Shown: positions 34,277 through 43,721 of the stretch, piece after piece | Position numbering within the stretch: position 1 is the stretch's first letter | How the letters are laid out: each line of letters starts with the position of its first letter | Source of the DNA: Piscinibacter sp047602365 | GTDB taxonomy: Bacteria > Pseudomonadota > Gammaproteobacteria > Burkholderiales > Burkholderiaceae_C | Length of the DNA: 64,000 bases | Reading direction: 5' to 3' | Assembly: GCA_047602365.1 (NCBI GenBank) | Contig: JASGHM010000001.1 | Coordinates: 992,001-1,056,000 of the forward strand | The notes under the pieces: model-generated | Seen by the model: the letters and a program-made list of their open reading frames with translations, nothing else | Database searches by the model: none | Told to the model about the DNA's origin: nothing | Position numbers and translations under genes: made by a program

Positions 34277-36616
34277 TCAGTGCGTCCGGCTCTCGGTGGC
34301 CGCCGAGGCGGCTGGGCTGCCGTCGGCCGGAGCGAACTTGGAAAATGATAGCGAAACTTGGGCGCCGGTCGCGGCAGCGGCGCCCGGGGGGGCCGCAGTG
34401 TCGCTCGCAGCAGCATCGCGCGCCACCCCCAGGTTCGCGATGCGCACGCGGGCGCCATGCTCGTCGGCGATCTTCTTGACCACCGCCAAGCCGAGGCCGG
34501 TGCCCTTGCTCTTGGTCGTCACGTAGGGCTCGAAGGCGCGCTTGAGCACCTTGTCCGGGAAGCCGTGGCCGTTGTCGATCACCTGCAGGCGCACCGCACG
34601 CACGTCGCCCTGCTCGGTGCGTGCAACCTCGGTGCGCACCAGCACCCGTCCATCGGGCTTGTCGGCCACCGCGTCGAGCGCGTTCTGCACCAGGTTGTGG
34701 ATGACCTGGCGCAGCTGCGTGGTGTCGCCGACGATCATCGGCAGCCCCTGGCCGAACTCGGCGTGCAGCCGCCCGGCGTCCTGCGCGCCGACATACAGCC
34801 CGAGCACCTCGACGAGCAGCGCGTTCAGGTCCAGGGCTTTGAGCTGCGCGGCCGGCAGGCGCGCGTAGTCGCGGAACTCGTTGACCAGCGTCTTCATCGC
34901 CTGCACCTGGTTGACGATGGTGGCGACGGACTTCGCGAGCATGGCCTGGTCGCCGCCCTCGAGCTTGGCCTCCAGCTTGTGCTGCAGGCGTTCGGCGGAG
35001 AGCTGGATCGGCGTCAGCGGGTTCTTGATCTCGTGCGCGAGCCGCCGCGCCACCTCGCTCCAGGCCTCGCTGCGCTGCGCGGAGACGACCTCGGTGATGT
35101 CGTCGAAGACCATCAGCCGCGCGCCCTGCGGCATCGCCGCGCCGCGCACCAGCAGCGTCAGCGTGTCGCGGTCGCGACCCTGCGAGTCCTGCGTCTGCAG
35201 CTCGAAGCTGTCCTGCCAGTGGTCACGCTCGCCCGCCTCGGGGCTGCTGGCGTGCAGCTCGAAGCGCTGCCACACACCCTTCGCGAAAGCCTCCAGGCCG
35301 GGCACTTCGTCGAGGCGGCGGCCCCGGTAGGCCGACAGCGGCAGCTTGACGATGCGTGTGGCACCCGGGTTGACGGTGTCGATGTGGCCCTGGCGGTCGA
35401 ACACGATCACGCCGGCGGTCAGGTTGTCGAGGATGGTCTGCAGGTTGGCGCGTGCACCCTCCACCTGGCGCACGCTGCGCTGCACCAGCGAACGTGCCTC
35501 CGACAGCTGCTCGGTCATGTCGGCGAACGAACGTGTCAGGCCGCCGAGCTCGTCGCGCGAGGCGAACACCGGCTTGGCGCTGAGGTCGCCGTGCGCGACC
35601 TGGTCCACGCCTTCGGCGAGCAGCAGCAGCGGCCGCGCCAGCTGGTTGCCCAGCAGCGCGGCCAGCAGCACCGCGCCGAACACCGCCAGCACCAGCGCCA
35701 GCGTCAGCGTGCCGATGTACATGCGGCGCAGGCCGTCGCGCGCCAGCGCACGCTGCTGGTACTCGCGGTAGGCGGTCTGCACCGACAGCGCATTGAGCGT
35801 CAGCGAGGCCGGCAGCAGCTGCCGCACCATCAGGTAGCGCTCCTGCTCGGTGAGCGCGAAGTTCGCGCTGGGCACCAGCGCCAGCACGCGGATGCGCGCG
35901 TTGGCGGCGCTGCCGGCGTCCTCGTCCAGGCCTTCGAGCTGGCCGGTCACCCGCTGCAGCCGGGCCTGCCGCAGCATCGTCGCGCTCGGCCGCTCGGGCA
36001 GCAGCCCGGCGGTGCCGCTGCTGGCCGAGAACAGCGTCTGCCCCGAGGCATTGACGATGGCCACCTCCTGCGCCGCCAGCTGCTCGCGCAGGCGCTCGAG
36101 CGCCAGCGTGCCGGCGCTGCCGCCGCGGCCCTCGACCAGCGCGGCCGACGCGCCACCCTCGCCCAGCTTCTCGGCGGCCTGGCGGGTGCGGTTGGCGAGT
36201 TCGTTGACCAGCGCGTCGAGCGTGCCGCGGCCGAGGTTCAGGCCAGCGTCGAGCGCGCTCTCCACCTTGACGTCGAACCAGCTCTCGATGCTGCGCGAGA
36301 CGAACTGGTAGCTCACCGTGTAGATCAGCACGCCCGGCACCACGCCGACCAGCGCGAAGATCGCCGCCAGCTTGAGCAGCAGCCGGCTGCCGAACTTGCG
36401 CCGTCGCACGCGGACCACCAGCCGCACCGAGGCGATGCCGATCACCAGCAGCAGCAGTGCCGCCACGGTGACGTTGACCCAGAACAGCCAGACGTAGTGG
36501 CGCTCGTACAGCGCCGGGCTGTTGGTGGCCACCGAGAGCAGGAAAGCCAGCACCAGGCCCGCGCCGGTGACGGCCACCAGCGCGACGATCCAGGCCCAGC
36601 GGGTCGCCTTCTTCAT
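34277..36616 (-). CDS. NtrY-like membrane sensor histidine kinase
   Basis: This 779-residue protein has two N-terminal helices, a third near residue 85 (LAAIFALVGVVPGVLIYTV), a periplasmic sensing region of about 190 residues, a fourth helix near 310, then HAMP, a PAS domain (VIVFDRQGHIDTVNPGATR), the phosphoacceptor box RRLAHEIKNPLTPIQLSAE and an ATPase with the G-box KGTGLGLAVVKKIADEHGA. It matches NtrY-type kinases and is encoded with DUF4390 and rsmB, as in many betaproteobacteria. The ligand is unknown. Confidence 0.88.
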   Translation of the reverse strand: MKKATRWAWIVALVAVTGAGLVLAFLLSVATNSPALYERHYVWLFWVNVTVAALLLLVIGIASVRLVVRVRRRKFGSRLLLKLAAIFALVGVVPGVLIYTVSYQFVSRSIESWFDVKVESALDAGLNLGRGTLDALVNELANRTRQAAEKLGEGGASAALVEGRGGSAGTLALERLREQLAAQEVAIVNASGQTLFSASSGTAGLLPERPSATMLRQARLQRVTGQLEGLDEDAGSAANARIRVLALVPSANFALTEQERYLMVRQLLPASLTLNALSVQTAYREYQQRALARDGLRRMYIGTLTLALVLAVFGAVLLAALLGNQLARPLLLLAEGVDQVAHGDLSAKPVFASRDELGGLTRSFADMTEQLSEARSLVQRSVRQVEGARANLQTILDNLTAGVIVFDRQGHIDTVNPGATRIVKLPLSAYRGRRLDEVPGLEAFAKGVWQRFELHASSPEAGERDHWQDSFELQTQDSQGRDRDTLTLLVRGAAMPQGARLMVFDDITEVVSAQRSEAWSEVARRLAHEIKNPLTPIQLSAERLQHKLEAKLEGGDQAMLAKSVATIVNQVQAMKTLVNEFRDYARLPAAQLKALDLNALLVEVLGLYVGAQDAGRLHAEFGQGLPMIVGDTTQLRQVIHNLVQNALDAVADKPDGRVLVRTEVARTEQGDVRAVRLQVIDNGHGFPDKVLKRAFEPYVTTKSKGTGLGLAVVKKIADEHGARVRIANLGVARDAAASDTAAPPGAAAATGAQVSLSFSKFAPADGSPAASAATESRTH

Positions 36617-36635
36617 CGCAGGTTTCGATGCCGGT

Positions 36636-37247
36636 TCAGTCGAAACGTTGCGTGCGCTCGACCGCCAGCGCCCAGTCCGACTGCGTGGCGATGCCGATCT
36701 GCATCGGCCGCGGCAGCAGCGAGGTGTCGAGCCGGAAGCTGAACTCGACGTAGTGACGCGCGCCGTCCTCGATCTGCGCGGTCTCGGCGACCTTCCAGTT
36801 CACGCCGCGGCGGATCGCGGCGAAGGCCTCGGTGCGCGTCGCGTAGCTCTGGCTGATGCCGGCGAAGGTGACGCGGTAGTTGGCGGTCAGCGGCTGGTAG
36901 ACGATGCGCCAGACCCGTGCCGCGCTGGCGATGCGCTTGTCGCGCCAGTACCAGCGGTCGCGGAACACCTCGGCCTCGGCGACGAAGTACAGCGGCACCG
37001 ATTTGGCCAGCGCCTCCTCGGCGCCGCGCGGCAGCTCGAAGTTGACGGCGTAGTTGAGGATCAGCCCGTCGTCGCCGCGCTGCACCGTGAAGCCGGCCAG
37101 CTCGGCATTGCCGCTCTGCGCGGCGGCTGTTGGCGCCAGCAAGGCCAGCCACAGCGCCAGCAGCCCGGCCAGCAGACGCCCGAGCCCGCGCAGCCCGTCT
37201 GGCGCGCGGGTCCCTGGACTTCCGGTCGAGCGTGCCGCGCTGCGCAT
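36636..37247 (-). CDS. DUF4390 protein
   Basis: This 203-residue protein has an N-terminal hydrophobic segment (GRLLAGLLALWLALLAPTA, cleavage near AAAQS), so it is exported or anchored. The rest is the beta-rich DUF4390 domain, with FRDRWYWRDKRIASAARVWR, VTFAGISQSYATRTEAFAA and a C-terminal LPRPMQIGIATQSDW. The function is not established. It lies between rsmB and the NtrY-like kinase, 19 bases before the latter, so it may affect signal input. Confidence 0.82.
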   Translation of the reverse strand: MRSAARSTGSPGTRAPDGLRGLGRLLAGLLALWLALLAPTAAAQSGNAELAGFTVQRGDDGLILNYAVNFELPRGAEEALAKSVPLYFVAEAEVFRDRWYWRDKRIASAARVWRIVYQPLTANYRVTFAGISQSYATRTEAFAAIRRGVNWKVAETAQIEDGARHYVEFSFRLDTSLLPRPMQIGIATQSDWALAVERTQRFD

Positions 37248-37261
37248 GGGGCGGTGGGGCG

Positions 37262-38569
37262 TCAGGTCTTGGTGAGCAGGCTGTAGAAGAACCCGTCCGC
37301 CGATGCACCAGCGGGGGGCGACGAACGATCGTCTTCATTGTCGGGCAGCGGGAGCAGGTGGCCCGGCGCCGCGGGCTCGGCAGCGACAGTGGCGTCGCCA
37401 TGGCGTTGCAAAAAAGCGTCGATCTGCTCCTGCCCCTCGGCCTTGAAGACCGAGCAGGTGCAGTACAGCAGCCGCCCACCGGGCCGCAGCGTCGGCCACA
37501 GCGTGTCGAGCAGGCGGGCCTGGGTCCGGGCCAGTGCCGCGATGTCGCTCGCGCGGCGCAGCCAGCGCACGTCGGGGTGGCGGCGCACGATGCCCGAAGC
37601 GCTGCACGGCGCATCGAGCAGGATGGCGTCGAAGGGCTTGCTGTCCCACCAGGCGGCGGTGTCGCCGGCATCGGCCGCCGCCGTGCGTGCGGCCAGGCCC
37701 AGGCGGCGCAGCGTGTCGTGCACGCGTGCCAGGCGCTGCGTGTCGCTGTCCAGCGCCAGCACGTCGAGATCGGCCGATTCCAGCAGGTGCGCTGTCTTGC
37801 CGCCGGGCGCCGCGCAGGCATCGAGCACACGCGCGCCGGGTGGCAGACCCGCGCCGATCAGCAGCGGCGCCGCACGCTGGGCGGCGGCATCCTGCACCGA
37901 CACGTCGCCCTCGGCGAAGCCGGGCAGCTGCTGCACCGGCACCGGCTGCGCCAGCACGACGGCATCGCTACCCGGCAGCGCGGCTGCGGCGATGCCCGTC
38001 GCGGCCAGCCGCTGCACATAGCCCGCGGCATCACCACGGCGGCGGTTCACGCGCAGCGTCATCGGCGCACGCTGCTGGTCGGCAGCGAGCACGGCCTGCC
38101 ATTGCAGGGGCCAGTCGCGCTGCAGGCGCTCGACCCACCAGCGCGGGTGGTTGAAGCGCGCCACCGGATCGTCCTGCAGGCTGGCCAGCAGCGCCTCGCG
38201 CTCACGCAGGAAACGGCGCAGCACCGCGTTGACGAAGCCGCCGCGCTGCTTCGCCGCCGCCACTGCCTGGTCGACCAGCGTGTGCTCCGCATAGGGCGGC
38301 CCGGAACCCGGCCAGAGCAGTGCGAGCGCGGTCAGCAGCAGCGCGTCGACCGCCGGCGGCGGCGGCTTGGCCACCAGCGTCGCCCTCACCGCCTGTGCAC
38401 CGCCGAGCCAGCGCAGTGCGTGGAAGCTCAGCGCCTGCGCGCCGGGCCGCGCCGGCGCCGGGCAACGCTCCAGAGCGTCGTTGAGGCTCTGGCCGGCACG
38501 CACCGCCTGCACTGCCGTGGCGGCATGGGTCAGCAACTGGGCGAGCGGAAGCGAGGCGGGGGCATTCAC
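37262..38569 (-). CDS. rsmB: 16S rRNA (cytosine-967-C5)-methyltransferase RsmB
   Basis: This 435-residue protein has an N-terminal NusB-like helical domain and a C-terminal SAM-dependent methyltransferase. Motif I is ARVLDACAAPGGKTAHLLE, the DAPCSASGIVRRHPDV loop carries the catalytic cysteine, and the last motif is LLYCTCSVFKAEG with the second cysteine. It methylates C967 of 16S rRNA. It is the first gene of the minus-strand rsmB-DUF4390-kinase-regulator operon. Confidence 0.93.
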   Translation of the reverse strand: MNAPASLPLAQLLTHAATAVQAVRAGQSLNDALERCPAPARPGAQALSFHALRWLGGAQAVRATLVAKPPPPAVDALLLTALALLWPGSGPPYAEHTLVDQAVAAAKQRGGFVNAVLRRFLREREALLASLQDDPVARFNHPRWWVERLQRDWPLQWQAVLAADQQRAPMTLRVNRRRGDAAGYVQRLAATGIAAAALPGSDAVVLAQPVPVQQLPGFAEGDVSVQDAAAQRAAPLLIGAGLPPGARVLDACAAPGGKTAHLLESADLDVLALDSDTQRLARVHDTLRRLGLAARTAAADAGDTAAWWDSKPFDAILLDAPCSASGIVRRHPDVRWLRRASDIAALARTQARLLDTLWPTLRPGGRLLYCTCSVFKAEGQEQIDAFLQRHGDATVAAEPAAPGHLLPLPDNEDDRSSPPAGASADGFFYSLLTKT

Positions 38570-38650
38570 CGCGCGCAGTCTACGGGCAGGGCGCGCCCCG
38601 GCTGCGCCGGCGGCCCGCCTGCGCTACGCTCCTCGACCCGACGCAGTTCC

Positions 38651-39394
38651 ATGCCGCCCATGTCCGCCGAACAAGCCACCCCGATCTTCCGCACCGAGGA
38701 GGAGCTGTCGCGGCTCGCCGCCTCGGAGCGCATCCGCTACCGGCTGGTCGGCGCGCAATGCCCGTACCACGCCAACGACAACATCGCCGAGTTCATCCGC
38801 GACGGCGAGCTCGACGAGCTGAAGGCCGAGGTGCAGGCCAGGATGCAGGAGGTGCTGCGCGCGCTGGTGATCGACACCGACAGCGACCACAACACGCAGG
38901 AGACCGCCAAGCGGGTGGCGAAGATGTTCGTCGACGAGGTGTTCGTCGGTCGCTACACGCCGATGCCCTCGGTGACCGAATTCCCGAACTTCTCGCGCCT
39001 GAACGAGCTGATGATCGTCGGGCCGATCAAGGTGCGCAGCGCCTGTTCGCACCACCTCTGCCCGATTCTCGGCAAGGTCTGGATCGGCGTGCTGCCCAAC
39101 GAGTTCTCCAACCTGATCGGGCTGTCGAAGTACGCTCGCATCTGCGACTGGATCATGAGCCGCCCGCAGATCCAGGAAGAGGCCGTCACCATGCTCGCCA
39201 ACGAACTGCAGGAGCGCGTCAAGCCCGACGGGCTGGCCATCGTGATGGAGGCCGACCACTTCTGCATGCACTGGCGCGGCGTCAAGGACGACGAGTCGAT
39301 GATGACCAACTCGGTGATGCGCGGCGCCTTCCTGAAGGACCCGAACCTGCGCCGCGAATTCCTCTCGCTGCTGTCGAAGAAGAGTGGGGCCTGA
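38651..39394 (+). CDS. folE: GTP cyclohydrolase I
   Basis: This protein has 247 residues from ATG 38651; an alternative ATG at 38660 gives MSAEQATPIF and neither has a strong ribosome binding site. The family's zinc and active-site segments are SACSHHLCPILGKVWIGVLP and ADHFCMHWRGVKDDES, with QETAKRVAKMFVDEVF upstream. It makes dihydroneopterin triphosphate from GTP, the first step to folate and pterins. The enzyme has a slightly unusual HWRGVKD where most have a methionine-rich stretch. The next gene, a BLUF photoreceptor, begins 1 base after its stop. Confidence 0.9.
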   Translation: MPPMSAEQATPIFRTEEELSRLAASERIRYRLVGAQCPYHANDNIAEFIRDGELDELKAEVQARMQEVLRALVIDTDSDHNTQETAKRVAKMFVDEVFVGRYTPMPSVTEFPNFSRLNELMIVGPIKVRSACSHHLCPILGKVWIGVLPNEFSNLIGLSKYARICDWIMSRPQIQEEAVTMLANELQERVKPDGLAIVMEADHFCMHWRGVKDDESMMTNSVMRGAFLKDPNLRREFLSLLSKKSGA

Positions 39395-39395
39395 G

Positions 39396-39821
39396 ATGCT
39401 CGTCCGCCTGATGTACGCCAGCCGCGCCGCCGCCTCGGTGGGTGCCGACGAGCTCGCCGCGATCCTGCGCAAGTCGCGCCAGAACAATGCCGGCAACGGC
39501 GTCACCGGGCTGCTGTGCCTGTCCGGCGGTATCTTCCTGCAGGTGCTCGAGGGCGGGCGCTCGCAAGTCAATGCGCTGTACAACCGCATCGCGGTCGATG
39601 CGCGACACCACGACGTGGTGCTGCTCAGCTACGAGGAGATCGGCGAGCGCCGCTTCGCCGGCTGGTCGATGGGCGTCATCGACCTGTCGCGGCTCAATCC
39701 GGCCATGCTGCTGAAGTACTCGGAGACCGCGGTACTCGACCCCTACGCGCTGTCCGGCCGGGTGTCGATGGCACTGCTCGAGGAGCTGACCGCCACCGCG
39801 TCGGTGGCCTGCTCGCCCTGA
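39396..39821 (+). CDS. BLUF-domain blue-light sensor
   Basis: This 141-residue protein is essentially only a BLUF domain. The key tyrosine is in VRLMYASRAA, the flavin-contacting Asn and Gln are in NGVTGLLCLSGGIFLQVLE, and GWSMGVIDLS holds the semi-conserved tryptophan. BLUF domains bind FAD and change conformation in blue light. There is no output domain, so it must act on a partner. Its start is 1 base from the folE stop, so the two are coupled. Confidence 0.9.
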   Translation: MLVRLMYASRAAASVGADELAAILRKSRQNNAGNGVTGLLCLSGGIFLQVLEGGRSQVNALYNRIAVDARHHDVVLLSYEEIGERRFAGWSMGVIDLSRLNPAMLLKYSETAVLDPYALSGRVSMALLEELTATASVACSP

Positions 39822-39836
39822 GTCTCGCGGGCCGGC

Positions 39837-40661
39837 TCAGAGACCCAGCCAGGCGCCCAGTTCGAGCATCTTCGCTTCGTCGTACTTCTCGAAGCCGCTG
39901 TACTTGGTCGGCTCGAGCTTCTTCTTGCCCTCGTCGCTGCCGTCCAGGGCTATCAGGTACTCGCGCACCTTCTCGATGTCGGCGGCGGCGAGGGTCGGGC
40001 TGGCGACGATGTGCTTGATCGGCACGGCCTTGGACTGCGCCAGGATCTTGCCGCCCTTGCCCTGCCAGGCCTTGACCAGCGCGTTGGCCGCCGTGGCGCC
40101 GGAGTCGGTCAGGTGGTTCTCGACGAAGAACGGCACCGCGTCCTGATAGCGCGTGTAGGTGATCTTCAGCTGCTCGGGTTCGACCTTGGCGTCGCGCAGC
40201 GTCGCACGCACCATCCACGAAGTGATCGAATCTTCGTCGGGCGCGCCGAGCTTGCGGCCCTTCAGGTCGGCCAGCGAGTTGAAAGGCGAGTCGGCCGCGA
40301 CCAGGAAGCTCGCGGTGTACTTCTGGAAGCCCTTGGTGACGACGACCAGCTTGTAGCCGCTGCCCTTGATCGCCTGGATCGACACATGGGCCGGGTGGAT
40401 CATCGCCAGGTCGTAGGTCTTGGCCTGCAGGCCGCGGCGCAGCTGGTTGTAGTCGCCGATCGGCTCGATGGTGACCGGCTGCTTGAGGATCTTGCTCAGG
40501 TCGGCCGCGATCGCGGCGTAGCGGCCGCGCACTTCCTCGAGCGGCACGCGGTAGCTGACGCCTTCATTGACGGCGAAGGTCAGTGCGTTCGCCGTGGTAG
40601 CGCACAACAGCAGCAGCAAGGCGCCCAGGGCGCGGGTCGACGTGAACGCAGGAAGTTTCAT
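39837..40661 (-). CDS. PhnD-like phosphate/phosphite/phosphonate-type substrate-binding protein
   Basis: This 274-residue protein from ATG 40661 has a signal peptide (TSTRALGALLLLLCATTANA). The mature part matches the PhnD-like binding protein family: DYNQLRRGLQAKTYDLAMIH, FLVAADSPFNSLADLKGRK and LGAPDEDSITSWMV. No permease or ATPase is adjacent, so it may be an orphan binding protein or a sensor ligand-binding component. The ligand is unknown. Confidence 0.82.
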   Translation of the reverse strand: MKLPAFTSTRALGALLLLLCATTANALTFAVNEGVSYRVPLEEVRGRYAAIAADLSKILKQPVTIEPIGDYNQLRRGLQAKTYDLAMIHPAHVSIQAIKGSGYKLVVVTKGFQKYTASFLVAADSPFNSLADLKGRKLGAPDEDSITSWMVRATLRDAKVEPEQLKITYTRYQDAVPFFVENHLTDSGATAANALVKAWQGKGGKILAQSKAVPIKHIVASPTLAAADIEKVREYLIALDGSDEGKKKLEPTKYSGFEKYDEAKMLELGAWLGL

Positions 40662-40718
40662 GCCGGCGAGGGTAGATGCAAATGGCCCGCGCATGTACTG
40701 ACAAAGTTGACAGATTCA

Positions 40719-41045
40719 TCAGATCTGCGTCGCGCCGGTTGTCACCAGCCGTGTCACCGCGGTGGCGATCTCCGCCATCGGCCCGTCCAGCGCCAGCCAC
40801 TTGCGCCGCGAGGTCTGCCCACGAACAAGCGACACCGCACGGCGCGGCAGCCCGAGTTGCCCGGCCACCCATGCCACCAGCGCCTCGTTGGCCTTGCCGT
40901 CCACCGGCGGCGCGGCCAGGCGCACCCGCAGCGCGCCGTCGTGCAGGCCGTCGGCAGCGCTGCGCTTCGCGTTCGGCACCACGCTGACCGCCAGCCACCA
41001 CTGCGCGCCGTGGCGCGTCAGGCAGGGCGGCGGATCGGCGTCCAC
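40719..41045 (-). CDS. DUF167/YggU-family protein
   Basis: This 108-residue protein starts at GTG 41045, just after the topB stop. It has the family pattern SVVPNAKRSAADGLHDGALR, VRLAAPPVDGKANEALVAW and LPRRAVSLVRGQTSRRKWL. The structure of the family is known but its function is not. Confidence 0.82.
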   Translation of the reverse strand: MDADPPPCLTRHGAQWWLAVSVVPNAKRSAADGLHDGALRVRLAAPPVDGKANEALVAWVAGQLGLPRRAVSLVRGQTSRRKWLALDGPMAEIATAVTRLVTTGATQI

Positions 41046-41052
41046 GAACCGC

Positions 41053-43623
41053 TCAGGCCGACTTCTTCGCCGCTGCCTTCTTCGCCGGCGCCTTGGCCGC
41101 GCGCGGCTCGAACTCGAAGACCACCTTGCCTTCCTTCTTGTCGAAGGCCAGCCGCGCCTTGAACTTGCGCCGCGTCTTGTTGGAGACGAAGTTCTCCAGC
41201 AGGTCGGTCTTGCCGCTGGCCAGCAGCTTGCTCATCTGCTCGCGCGCCACCGGTTGCTGCAGGATGATCTTGCCGCTCTTGAAGTCGCAGGTGATGGGCG
41301 CGCCCACTGCGTGCTGGCAGACGTAGCTGGTGCCGTGTTCGTAGACATGGCCCTGGCACTTCGGGCAGGCGCCCAGCGACTCCTGCGCCGAGAAGTCGAC
41401 CGGCTCGCCGTCGCCCTCGGCCTTGGCATCGTCGCCGAAGTCGAACTCCAGCTTCCAGTTCTTGATCTCGTCGTCGAAGGCCAGCTTCAGCTCGGCGGTG
41501 AACGGCCAGCCGGCCTTGGAGCGGAAGCCCTCCAGAGGGCCGATCTTCTTGTTGGCGATGAACTGCGTCACCTCGTCGAGCTCGAAGCTGCGCCCGCCGG
41601 GGATCTTGCTGATCGAGAAGCCGCAGCCTTCGTCGTCGCCGCCCTTGCCGGTGCAGGCGAAGCGGCGGTAGTTTTCCTTGATCACGCCGCCGCAGTTCGG
41701 GCAGGGCACGGCCAGCGTCGCGTAGTCGCCGGGAATCGTGTCGCGGTCGTACTCCTTGGCCTTCTTGACGATGCGCTCGGCCATCGCGGCGATCTCGGCC
41801 ATGAAGGCATCACGCTGCAGCCGGCCCTTCTCCATCTCGGCGAGCTGGTACTCCCAGTTGCCGGTCAGCTCGGGCTTGGTCAGGTCTTCGACGCCCAGGC
41901 CGCGCAGCAGCGTCATCAGCTGGAAGGCCTTCGCCGACGGCACCAGCTCGCGCCCCTCGCGGTGCATGTACTTCTCGAGGATCAGGCCTTCGATGATCGC
42001 CGCGCGCGTGGCCGGCGTGCCCAGGCCCTTCTCGGCCATCGCCTCGCGCAGCTCGTCGTCGTCGATCAGCTTGCCCGCACCTTCCATCGCCGACAGCAGC
42101 GTCGCCTCGGTGTAGCGCGCCGGCGGCTTGGTCTTCAGCGCATTGACGGCCACGCTCTCGGTGCGCACCACCTCGCCGGCGGCCACGGCCACCAGGTTGG
42201 CATCGTCCTCCTGCGCCTCGCGGCCGTAGACCGCCAGCCAGCCCGGCTTGACCATCACCTTGCCGTTGGTCTGGAACTTGTGCTCCTGCGCGCCGGCCTT
42301 CACCGTCGAGATGCGCGTCGTGACCAGGAACTCGGCCGGCGGGAAGAACACCGCCAGGAAGCGCTTGACCACCATGTCGTAGAGCTTGGCCTCGATCTCG
42401 GTCAGGCTCTTCGGCGCCTGCAGCGTCGGGATGATCGCGAAGTGGTCCGACACCTTGGCGTTGTCGAAGATGCGCTTGTTCGGCTTGACGTAGCCTTCCT
42501 TGATAGCAGTCTTTGCATGCGCGGCCAGCGCGCGCAGCGGCCCGGGCATGTCTTCGGTGGAGATCATCTGCATGGTCTGCTTGACCACCTCGACGTAGTC
42601 CTCCGGCAGCGCCTTGCTGTCGGTCCGCGGGTAGGTCAGCACCTTGTGCTTCTCGTACAGCGCCTGCGCGATCGACAGCGTTGTCTTGGCCGAGAAGCCC
42701 AGCCGCGAGTTGGCTTCGCGCTGCAGCGTGGTCAGGTCGTACAGGCCCGGCGCGCTCTGCGTGCTGGGCTTCGATTCCTCGCTGACGCTGGCCGGCTCGC
42801 CGCGGCAGGCCTGCGCGATGGCCTGTGCATCGGCCTCGGTCCAAAGCCGGTCGGCACGCGCTTCCGGGTCGTCGGGGTTCTTCTTCCACTTCGGGTCGAA
42901 CCACTTGCCCTCGTACTCGCCGGCCTGGGCGGCGAACGTCGCCTTCAGCTCCCAGTAGTCGCGCGCGACGTGCTTGCGGATCTTCTCCTCGCGCTCGACG
43001 ACGATCGACAGCGTCGGCGTCTGCACGCGGCCGACGGTGGTCAGGAAGAAGCCGCCGTCGCGCGAGTTGAACGCGGTCATCGCGCGCGTGCCGTTGATGC
43101 CGACCAGCCAGTCGGCCTCGCTGCGGCTGCGCGCGGCTTCCGCGAGACCGCGCAGGTCCTCGTCGCTGCGCAGCTGCTCGAAGCCCTCGCGGATCGCTGC
43201 CGGCGTCATGCTCTGCAGCCACAGCCGCTTGACCGGGTGCTTGCTCTTCGAGTGCTGCTGGATCAGCCGGAAGATCAGCTCGCCCTCGCGGCCCGCGTCG
43301 CAGGCATTGATCAGCTCGCTGACGTCCTTGCGCTTGACCAGCTTGACGATGGCGTTGAGTCGGCCCTTGCTCTTGTCGATCGGGTTGAGATCGAAGTGCG
43401 GCGGGATCACCGGCAGGTGCGCGAAGCTCCACTTGCCGCGCTTGACGTCGAACTCCTCCGGCGCCTTGATCTCCAGCAGGTGGCCGACGGCCGAGGTGAC
43501 GAGGTAGCGGTCGTTCTCGAAATACTCGTCGTGCTTGTCGAACTTGCCGGCGCTCGGCGTCAGCGCGCGCACGATGTCCTGCGCAACGGAAGGCTTCTCG
43601 GCAATGATGAGTGACTTGGTCAT
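41053..43623 (-). CDS. topB: DNA topoisomerase III
   Basis: This 856-residue type IA topoisomerase has an N-terminal TOPRIM domain (SLIIAEKPSVAQDIVRAL, then NACDAGREGELIFRLI) and the active-site tyrosine in LTYPRTDSKALPEDY. Two zinc-binding regions follow (CPNCGG with a later cysteine pair, and CPKCQG), then a lysine/alanine-rich tail. It relaxes negatively supercoiled DNA and decatenates replication intermediates. ATG 43623 is the natural start; the open frame continues upstream without support. It is divergent from the SET-domain gene. Confidence 0.93.
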   Translation of the reverse strand: MTKSLIIAEKPSVAQDIVRALTPSAGKFDKHDEYFENDRYLVTSAVGHLLEIKAPEEFDVKRGKWSFAHLPVIPPHFDLNPIDKSKGRLNAIVKLVKRKDVSELINACDAGREGELIFRLIQQHSKSKHPVKRLWLQSMTPAAIREGFEQLRSDEDLRGLAEAARSRSEADWLVGINGTRAMTAFNSRDGGFFLTTVGRVQTPTLSIVVEREEKIRKHVARDYWELKATFAAQAGEYEGKWFDPKWKKNPDDPEARADRLWTEADAQAIAQACRGEPASVSEESKPSTQSAPGLYDLTTLQREANSRLGFSAKTTLSIAQALYEKHKVLTYPRTDSKALPEDYVEVVKQTMQMISTEDMPGPLRALAAHAKTAIKEGYVKPNKRIFDNAKVSDHFAIIPTLQAPKSLTEIEAKLYDMVVKRFLAVFFPPAEFLVTTRISTVKAGAQEHKFQTNGKVMVKPGWLAVYGREAQEDDANLVAVAAGEVVRTESVAVNALKTKPPARYTEATLLSAMEGAGKLIDDDELREAMAEKGLGTPATRAAIIEGLILEKYMHREGRELVPSAKAFQLMTLLRGLGVEDLTKPELTGNWEYQLAEMEKGRLQRDAFMAEIAAMAERIVKKAKEYDRDTIPGDYATLAVPCPNCGGVIKENYRRFACTGKGGDDEGCGFSISKIPGGRSFELDEVTQFIANKKIGPLEGFRSKAGWPFTAELKLAFDDEIKNWKLEFDFGDDAKAEGDGEPVDFSAQESLGACPKCQGHVYEHGTSYVCQHAVGAPITCDFKSGKIILQQPVAREQMSKLLASGKTDLLENFVSNKTRRKFKARLAFDKKEGKVVFEFEPRAAKAPAKKAAAKKSA

Positions 43624-43683
43624 GGTGTCTGGTGCAAGGCTGTCGTGACGGGCTCTCGCCGCATCTCCATACAATCCGGGCTT

Positions 43684-43710
43684 CGCGCGCACGCACGCAC
43701 ACGCGCGCGC
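43684..43710. repeat. 27-base alternating purine-pyrimidine tract
   Basis: Bases 43684-43710 alternate C with G or A without a break (CGCGCGCACGCACGCACACG and on). Such tracts can adopt Z-DNA under negative supercoiling. It sits in the 98-bp gap between divergent topB and the SET-domain gene, so it could respond to, or report, topoisomerase activity. That is inference. Confidence 0.7.
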
Positions 43711-43721
43711 CCCTGATTTCA

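Noticed and set aside
34358..36742. A 794-residue open frame antisense to the histidine kinase
   Set aside because: High-GC DNA gives long open antisense frames. The composition is Arg/His/Gln-rich without motifs, and the kinase on the other strand is unmistakable.
40762..43614. A 950-residue open frame antisense to topB
   Set aside because: It is a shadow of topB in GC-rich codons, with no domains or ribosome binding site.
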